Origin: an uncultured Prochlorococcus sp. | GTDB lineage: Bacteria > Cyanobacteriota > Cyanobacteriia > PCC-6307 > Cyanobiaceae | Direction of reading: 5' to 3' | Assembly (NCBI GenBank): GCA_902595175.1 | Contig: CACJPB010000002.1 | Coordinates: forward strand, 62,001-126,000 | Length of the DNA: 64,000 bases | Shown here: one piece after another, positions 59,513 through 64,000 of the stretch | How the letters are laid out: each line of letters opens with the position of its first letter | Numbering within the stretch: the stretch's first letter is position 1 | Notes under the pieces: generated by a model | What the model was told of the DNA's origin: nothing | The model's input: the letters and a program-made list of their open reading frames with translations, nothing else | Database searches by the model: none | Position numbers and translations under genes: made by a program

Positions 59513-61822
59513 ATGTCCGAGGCAACTGCAAATTCAAAAGAAAAAAACGAAATTAAAGTTTCCAAAACTATTCTGCCTGAAAATAAAAAATATGAAAGTG
59601 AATCTTTAAATTATCAAATAAACATTCCCGATTGGCTTCTTAAAGATATTCATAATTTTGAAAAATCAAATAAAGAAAATGATAAAAATCAAAACCTCAT
59701 AGTAAAGGCTTTTAAACTTGCTTATAAAGCTCATGATGGACAATTCCGTGCAAGCGGCGAGCCATACATTATCCACCCGGTTGCTGTTGCAAATCTACTT
59801 AAAGAAATAGGTGCTAGTTCATCTGTTATTGCTGCAGGCCTTTTACATGATGTAGTTGAAGATACTGGCATTGATTTATCCGAAATAGAAACAAATTTTG
59901 GATTAGAAGTAAAAATACTTGTAGAAGGTGTAACAAAATTAGGCGGCATTCACTTTAACAACAGGACTGAAGCACAAGCTGAAAATCTTAGGAAAATGTT
60001 TTTGGCTATGGCCAGCGATATCAGAGTTGTCTTAGTTAAACTTGCAGATCGACTTCATAACATGAGAACAATTGAATGGCTAAATGATGAGAAAAAACTA
60101 AGGATAGCGAGAGAAACAAGAGAGATTTATGCACCATTAGCTAATCGACTAGGAATAAACAGATTTAAATGGGAATTAGAAGATTTAGCTTTTAAATTCC
60201 TAGAGCCTAAAGAATATCTAAATCTTAAAGATCAAATCGCCGTTAAGAGAAGTGATAGAGAAAAAAGATTAAAAGTAACTTTGAATCTTATGAAGGAAAA
60301 CTTGATTTCAGCAGGTTTGAAAAATTTTGAAATAACAGGAAGGCCAAAACATCTTTATGGCATCTGGAGCAAAATGGAAAGACAACAAAAGCATTTTCAC
60401 GAGATTTATGATGTTGCTGCCCTAAGAATTATCGTGGACAATTCAGATAGTTGTTATAGAGCTTTAGCAGTTGTTCATGATACTTTCAAACCAATTCCAG
60501 GTAGATTTAAAGACTATATAGGATTACCAAAACCCAATGGATATCAGTCATTACACACTTCTGTTATTGGAAGACATCGACCTATTGAAGTTCAAATTAG
60601 AACTACTTCGATGCATCAAATTGCTGAATATGGTATTGCCGCTCATTGGCAATATAAGGAGGGTGGTTCTCCTGCTAAAAGTAATGCCGAGAGATTTAAT
60701 TGGCTAAGACAATTAGTAGAATGGCAACAAGAAGGTAATGAAAGGGATCATAATGATTATTTGGCTTCAATTAAAGAAGATTTATTTGATGAAGAAGTAT
60801 TTGTAATCACTCCAAAAGGAGATGTTGTTGGTTTAAGGAAAGGATCTACCGCGATAGATTTCGCCTACAGAATCCATTCTGAAGTTGGAAATCACTGTAA
60901 TGGAATAAGAATTAATGAAAAGCTTTCTCCATTATCTACAGCACTTCAAAATGGTGACTTCATAGAAATTTTGACAAGTAATAATGCTACTCCAAGCTTG
61001 GATTGGCTTAACTTTGTAGTTACGCCAACTGCTAAAAATAGAATTCGCCAATGGTATAAGAAAAGCCATCGTGATGAAACGATTAAAAGAGGTAGAGATT
61101 TACTTGAAAAAGAAGTAGGTAGAAACGGTTTTGAAGCATTACTTTCTAGTGAAGCCATGAAAAAAGTTGCAAATCGATGCAATTTAAAAACTACTGAAGA
61201 CCTTCTTGCATCTCTTGGTTTTGGTGGTTTAACTTTGCATCAAGTATTAAACAGACTAAGAGAAGAAATAAAATTACAGACAGAAGATGTAAGAAATGAT
61301 TCTGACTCTGAAATAGCAAAATCTCTTAAAAGTAATAATAATTTATCCACTAATCAATCTAATACAGCAGCTAAATCACCAATTTCTGGGATAGAAGGTC
61401 TTGATTACAGAATAGGTAAATGCTGTTCCCCACTCCCAGGCGAGGATATTATCGGAACTGTGTCGCTCGGCAACCATGGGATAACTATACATAGGGAAGA
61501 TTGTGAAAATGTAATACCAATTCCAATAGAGAGAAGATTACCTGTCGGTTGGAATCAAGATAATAAAACTGGCGATAATAAGTTTCCAATTCAGCTACGA
61601 ATAGAAGTAATTGATCGAGTTGGAGTTCTTAAAGATATTCTTATGCGGTTATCTGATAAAGGTATAAACGTTAGTGATGCCAATGTTAAAACTGCTTATG
61701 GTAAACCAGCTATTATAAATCTTTGTGTAGGTCTTGAAAGTTATAATCAACTTCACAAAACAATTGAACAAATTAAATCAATGGCAGATGTTTTAGATAT
61801 TGCCAGAGTTGGACAAAGTTAA
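59513..61822 (+). CDS. spoT: (p)ppGpp synthetase/hydrolase, RSH family
   Basis: A 769-residue Rel/SpoT enzyme of the stringent response. The HD hydrolase motif HDVVEDT is at residues 112-118, the synthetase block has GYQSLHTSV, then comes a TGS domain (FVITPKGDVVGL) and a C-terminal ACT domain (LRIEVIDRVGVLKDI). Both catalytic halves look intact, so it is probably bifunctional. Confidence 0.95.
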   Translation: MSEATANSKEKNEIKVSKTILPENKKYESESLNYQINIPDWLLKDIHNFEKSNKENDKNQNLIVKAFKLAYKAHDGQFRASGEPYIIHPVAVANLLKEIGASSSVIAAGLLHDVVEDTGIDLSEIETNFGLEVKILVEGVTKLGGIHFNNRTEAQAENLRKMFLAMASDIRVVLVKLADRLHNMRTIEWLNDEKKLRIARETREIYAPLANRLGINRFKWELEDLAFKFLEPKEYLNLKDQIAVKRSDREKRLKVTLNLMKENLISAGLKNFEITGRPKHLYGIWSKMERQQKHFHEIYDVAALRIIVDNSDSCYRALAVVHDTFKPIPGRFKDYIGLPKPNGYQSLHTSVIGRHRPIEVQIRTTSMHQIAEYGIAAHWQYKEGGSPAKSNAERFNWLRQLVEWQQEGNERDHNDYLASIKEDLFDEEVFVITPKGDVVGLRKGSTAIDFAYRIHSEVGNHCNGIRINEKLSPLSTALQNGDFIEILTSNNATPSLDWLNFVVTPTAKNRIRQWYKKSHRDETIKRGRDLLEKEVGRNGFEALLSSEAMKKVANRCNLKTTEDLLASLGFGGLTLHQVLNRLREEIKLQTEDVRNDSDSEIAKSLKSNNNLSTNQSNTAAKSPISGIEGLDYRIGKCCSPLPGEDIIGTVSLGNHGITIHREDCENVIPIPIERRLPVGWNQDNKTGDNKFPIQLRIEVIDRVGVLKDILMRLSDKGINVSDANVKTAYGKPAIINLCVGLESYNQLHKTIEQIKSMADVLDIARVGQS

Positions 61823-61840
61823 TTTTAAAATCAGATCAAT

Positions 61841-62284
61841 CTATCTTTTACTTTTTATCGTGTAGATAAAGAAAACAATACTGCCGCAAATCAAAGCTAA
61901 TAAAATACCTACACAAGATGAACCTAAGAGTAATTTTAAGGAAAAAATTCTACCTTGTTTCCATAAGTCATCAATAACTAAACTTTTTTCAAGAGTTTTA
62001 TTAGAAGGATTATTTAAAAAAAACGAACCAACTTTATAGTTAAAATAATAAAGTGGAATATAAGTAAAAGGGTTGCTGATCCAGGTACCAATTGCAGCTA
62101 GAACAATATTTCCCTTAGCTATTTTCGCAAAAAATACTCCCATTAAAGTCTGAAAGCCAAAAAAAGGAAAGCAACCACTAAATACCCCTATAGCTAAACC
62201 TTTAGCATTAAAGAAAGGACTTCCATTCTGACTCCTAAATAATGATAGAATTTTCTTATAGGTAATATCTCTTTTAAATCTCAT
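61841..62284 (-). CDS. DUF2062 membrane protein
   Basis: A 147-residue protein with the GVFSGCFPFFGFQTLMGVFFA and GTWISNPFTYIPLYYFNYKVG segments that define DUF2062, plus a C-terminal membrane span (about 122-142). The function is unknown. It is convergent with the RSH gene (18 bases) and divergent from mnmE. Confidence 0.9.
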   Translation of the reverse strand: MRFKRDITYKKILSLFRSQNGSPFFNAKGLAIGVFSGCFPFFGFQTLMGVFFAKIAKGNIVLAAIGTWISNPFTYIPLYYFNYKVGSFFLNNPSNKTLEKSLVIDDLWKQGRIFSLKLLLGSSCVGILLALICGSIVFFIYTIKSKR

Positions 62285-62350
62285 TCAGAAAGAAAATTTC
62301 AAAATTAAATTCTTGATAATCTTACTTAATTATCCATAACAAAGCGAGAG

Positions 62351-63733
62351 ATGGATTCGATAGTTACTACAGAAGATACGATAGCCGCAATTGCTTCAGC
62401 TATAAGTATTGGGAAGGGAGGAGTTGCGATAATAAGAGTATCAGGGAAAGACGCAATAAATTCTTGCAAAAAGATTGTTCAAACTAAATCTAAATATGCA
62501 TGGGAATCACATAGGGTTTTTCGTGGTTTTATTCAGGAAAATAAACAAAATAAATTTATAGATGAGGTTTTAATTTTAGTGATGAAATCACCAAATAGCT
62601 TCACAGGAGAGGATGTAGTTGAACTTCATTGCCATGGCGGAATTATCATAGTAAATAAAGTTTTAAAGATATTATTATCTAATAATTCTAGAGTTAGACT
62701 TGCAAACCCAGGAGAATTTAGTCAAAGAGCTTTTCTTAATGGAAAAATAGACCTTACTCAAGCCGAGTCGATTAATCAATTAATTAATGCAAGTAATACC
62801 AGATCAGCAGAGTTAGCCTTTAGCGGGGTTCAAGGAGAAATAAAGAAAAAAATTGATGATATTAAAAATGACCTTATAAATCAACTTTGCGAAATAGAAG
62901 CGAGAGTTGATTTTGAAGAAGACTTCACAGATTTTGATTACACCAAATATCTAAAAAACATTAAAAAAGTCAAAGAAAAAATAGAATTACTAATAGAAAA
63001 TGCAAAAAGAAATTCATATATTCACAATGGAATATCGATTGCGCTTATAGGTAAAACAAATGTTGGTAAAAGCTCTTTATTAAATTTGCTTGCAAAAAAA
63101 GAGAAAGCAATCGTAACTAATATTCCTGGAACAACTAGAGATGTTATTGAAGTTAATTTAACTATTTATGATATTCCAATGAAAATAATTGATACTGCTG
63201 GCATAAGAGAAACTCATGAACAAATTGAAAGTATTGGAATTAAAAAAAGTTTTGGGAAAATAAAAGAGTCAGATTTTATAATTTATATTTATAGTCTTGA
63301 AGAAGGATTTAACGAAGAAGACAAAAAAATAATACAAGAAATTCCCAAAGAAAAATTAATTACTATTTTGGCCAATAAAAAAGATTTAATCGATTGCAAA
63401 AATATTAATTCAAATGAGTTAAAAAACACAATTCTTATGAGTATTAAGAATAATGATGGTGAAAGATTATTAATAGACACAATTATAAAAAAATGCGGAT
63501 TAAAACAAGTAGAAAATATCAATATATTTTTAAACGAAAGACATCTAACAAATTTATCTGCTTGCCTATCTAATTTAAATGATACTGATGAAATAATTGA
63601 AAATAAATTGCCATTTGATTTGTTATCAATTGAACTGAGAGATGGAATTCAAAACTTATCTAAAATAACTGGTCAAGAATTAACAGAGGAGCTTCTAGAT
63701 AATATTTTTTCTAAGTTTTGTATTGGTAAATAA
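62351..63733 (+). CDS. mnmE: tRNA modification GTPase MnmE
   Basis: A 460-residue GTPase that with MnmG makes cmnm5 modifications at tRNA wobble U34. The N-terminal folate-binding domain ([20 protein letters not shown]) is followed by the inserted G domain with [12 protein letters not shown] near 235. The C-terminal helix ends in FCIGK, the catalytic Cys motif. The length is normal. Confidence 0.96.
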   Translation: MDSIVTTEDTIAAIASAISIGKGGVAIIRVSGKDAINSCKKIVQTKSKYAWESHRVFRGFIQENKQNKFIDEVLILVMKSPNSFTGEDVVELHCHGGIIIVNKVLKILLSNNSRVRLANPGEFSQRAFLNGKIDLTQAESINQLINASNTRSAELAFSGVQGEIKKKIDDIKNDLINQLCEIEARVDFEEDFTDFDYTKYLKNIKKVKEKIELLIENAKRNSYIHNGISIALIGKTNVGKSSLLNLLAKKEKAIVTNIPGTTRDVIEVNLTIYDIPMKIIDTAGIRETHEQIESIGIKKSFGKIKESDFIIYIYSLEEGFNEEDKKIIQEIPKEKLITILANKKDLIDCKNINSNELKNTILMSIKNNDGERLLIDTIIKKCGLKQVENINIFLNERHLTNLSACLSNLNDTDEIIENKLPFDLLSIELRDGIQNLSKITGQELTEELLDNIFSKFCIGK

Positions 63734-63815
63734 ATTTGAGTTAAATTACATAGTGATATATAGTTGATTCTCTAACTTCAGTTTAATTTTTATTAATTAA
63801 TTATTTCTTAGTTTA

Positions 63816-64000
63816 GTGGATTTAAATACTCCAATAATAAGTAAAATCATTGATAATTGGATCGATGAAGATATAGGTAGGGGAGATCTTACAAGTTCCT
63901 CTATTACAGAAGAGTATGGTAATGCATATTGGATTGCAAAAGAAGAGGGTATATTCTGTGGGGTTGAAATTATAAAAGAAATTTTTAGAAAAATTGATTT
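63816..64000 (+). CDS. nadC: Quinolinate phosphoribosyltransferase (NAD synthesis), 3' truncated
   Basis: GTG at 63816 opens a frame that runs off the right edge. It reads DNWIDEDIGRGDLTSSS and then the AYWIAKEEGIFCGVEIIKE segment. These match the N-terminus of NadC, which converts quinolinate to nicotinate mononucleotide. Only about 61 codons are in view. Confidence 0.9.
   Translation, partial: MDLNTPIISKIIDNWIDEDIGRGDLTSSSITEEYGNAYWIAKEEGIFCGVEIIKEIFRKID

Overview
The window is a contiguous, AT-rich, gene-dense stretch of a cyanobacterial chromosome. It almost certainly comes from a high-light-adapted Prochlorococcus, most likely an HLII-type strain. The evidence is the very short intergenic gaps, the set of cyanobacterial genes (ntcA, psbA, psbO, psbH, psbN, psbI, cp12, crtR, sbtA/bicA, DUF565, DUF2555, DUF3084, DUF3146, DUF3177), the typical Prochlorococcus gene order, and the absence of phycobilisome or mobile genes. 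leuC is cut by the left edge and nadC by the right edge. Strain-level assignment is inference from memory of gene order and base composition.

Layout. 1-5.8 kb: leuC-leuD, small photosystem II genes (psbI and psbN on the minus strand, psbH on the plus strand), pth, two small or YqgF-like genes, a DUF3084 protein and the nitrogen regulator ntcA. 5.9-11.5 kb: a corrinoid-adenosyltransferase-like protein with a degenerate P-loop, dcd and thyX (dCTP to dTMP route), a membrane thioredoxin, glmM, trmB, DUF3177 and a small protein. 11.5-18.4 kb: ileS, a membrane protein, tRNA-Leu(UAG), crtR, gatC, a 3-methyladenine glycosylase and pyrB. 18.4-30.7 kb: small conserved cyanobacterial proteins, coaBC, psbO, sat, ftsH, a KDPG-aldolase-like gene, aroC, psbA with a strong terminator, an unlabelled 42-aa gene divergent from psbA, an aspartoacylase-like gene, a Xi-class GST, cp12 and a 60-aa protein. 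30.7-38.8 kb: obg, mutS2, a VOC protein, hemB, and the inorganic-carbon uptake operon bicA-sbtA-sbtB. 38.8-46.3 kb: a thioredoxin-reductase-like flavoprotein with a degenerate NADPH site, an ABC1 kinase, eno and clpB2. 46.4-49.7 kb: the canonical secE-nusG-rplK-rplA-rplJ-rplL cluster with an L10-type leader. 49.7-64 kb: rnhA, pyrD, a CobC/CobD-like aminotransferase, murG, a secreted protein, pgk, rbgA, rluD, a fused peptide-type ABC ATPase, the (p)ppGpp enzyme, DUF2062, mnmE and the start of nadC.

How it fits together: this is a core, housekeeping and photosynthetic backbone, not an accessory island. Photosystem II synthesis and repair (psbA, psbO, psbH, ftsH), carbon acquisition and its control (bicA, sbtA, sbtB, cp12), nitrogen control (ntcA), nucleotide synthesis and translation are interleaved. 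I found no CRISPR array, IS element, prophage or defence system.

The more unusual signals are local. secE is split by an apparent one-base frameshift at an A6G run. crtR and the alkyladenine glycosylase both lack ATG/GTG/TTG starts and share an in-frame ATA within the same 11-base context. Two intergenic mini-ORFs are each interrupted twice by TGA, where TGG would keep them open. There is a near-perfect 11-bp inverted repeat between ntcA and its divergent neighbour, and candidate NtcA sites upstream of ntcA and pgk. Two nucleotide-binding proteins (CobA-like and TrxR-like) have lost their canonical ligand-binding motifs.
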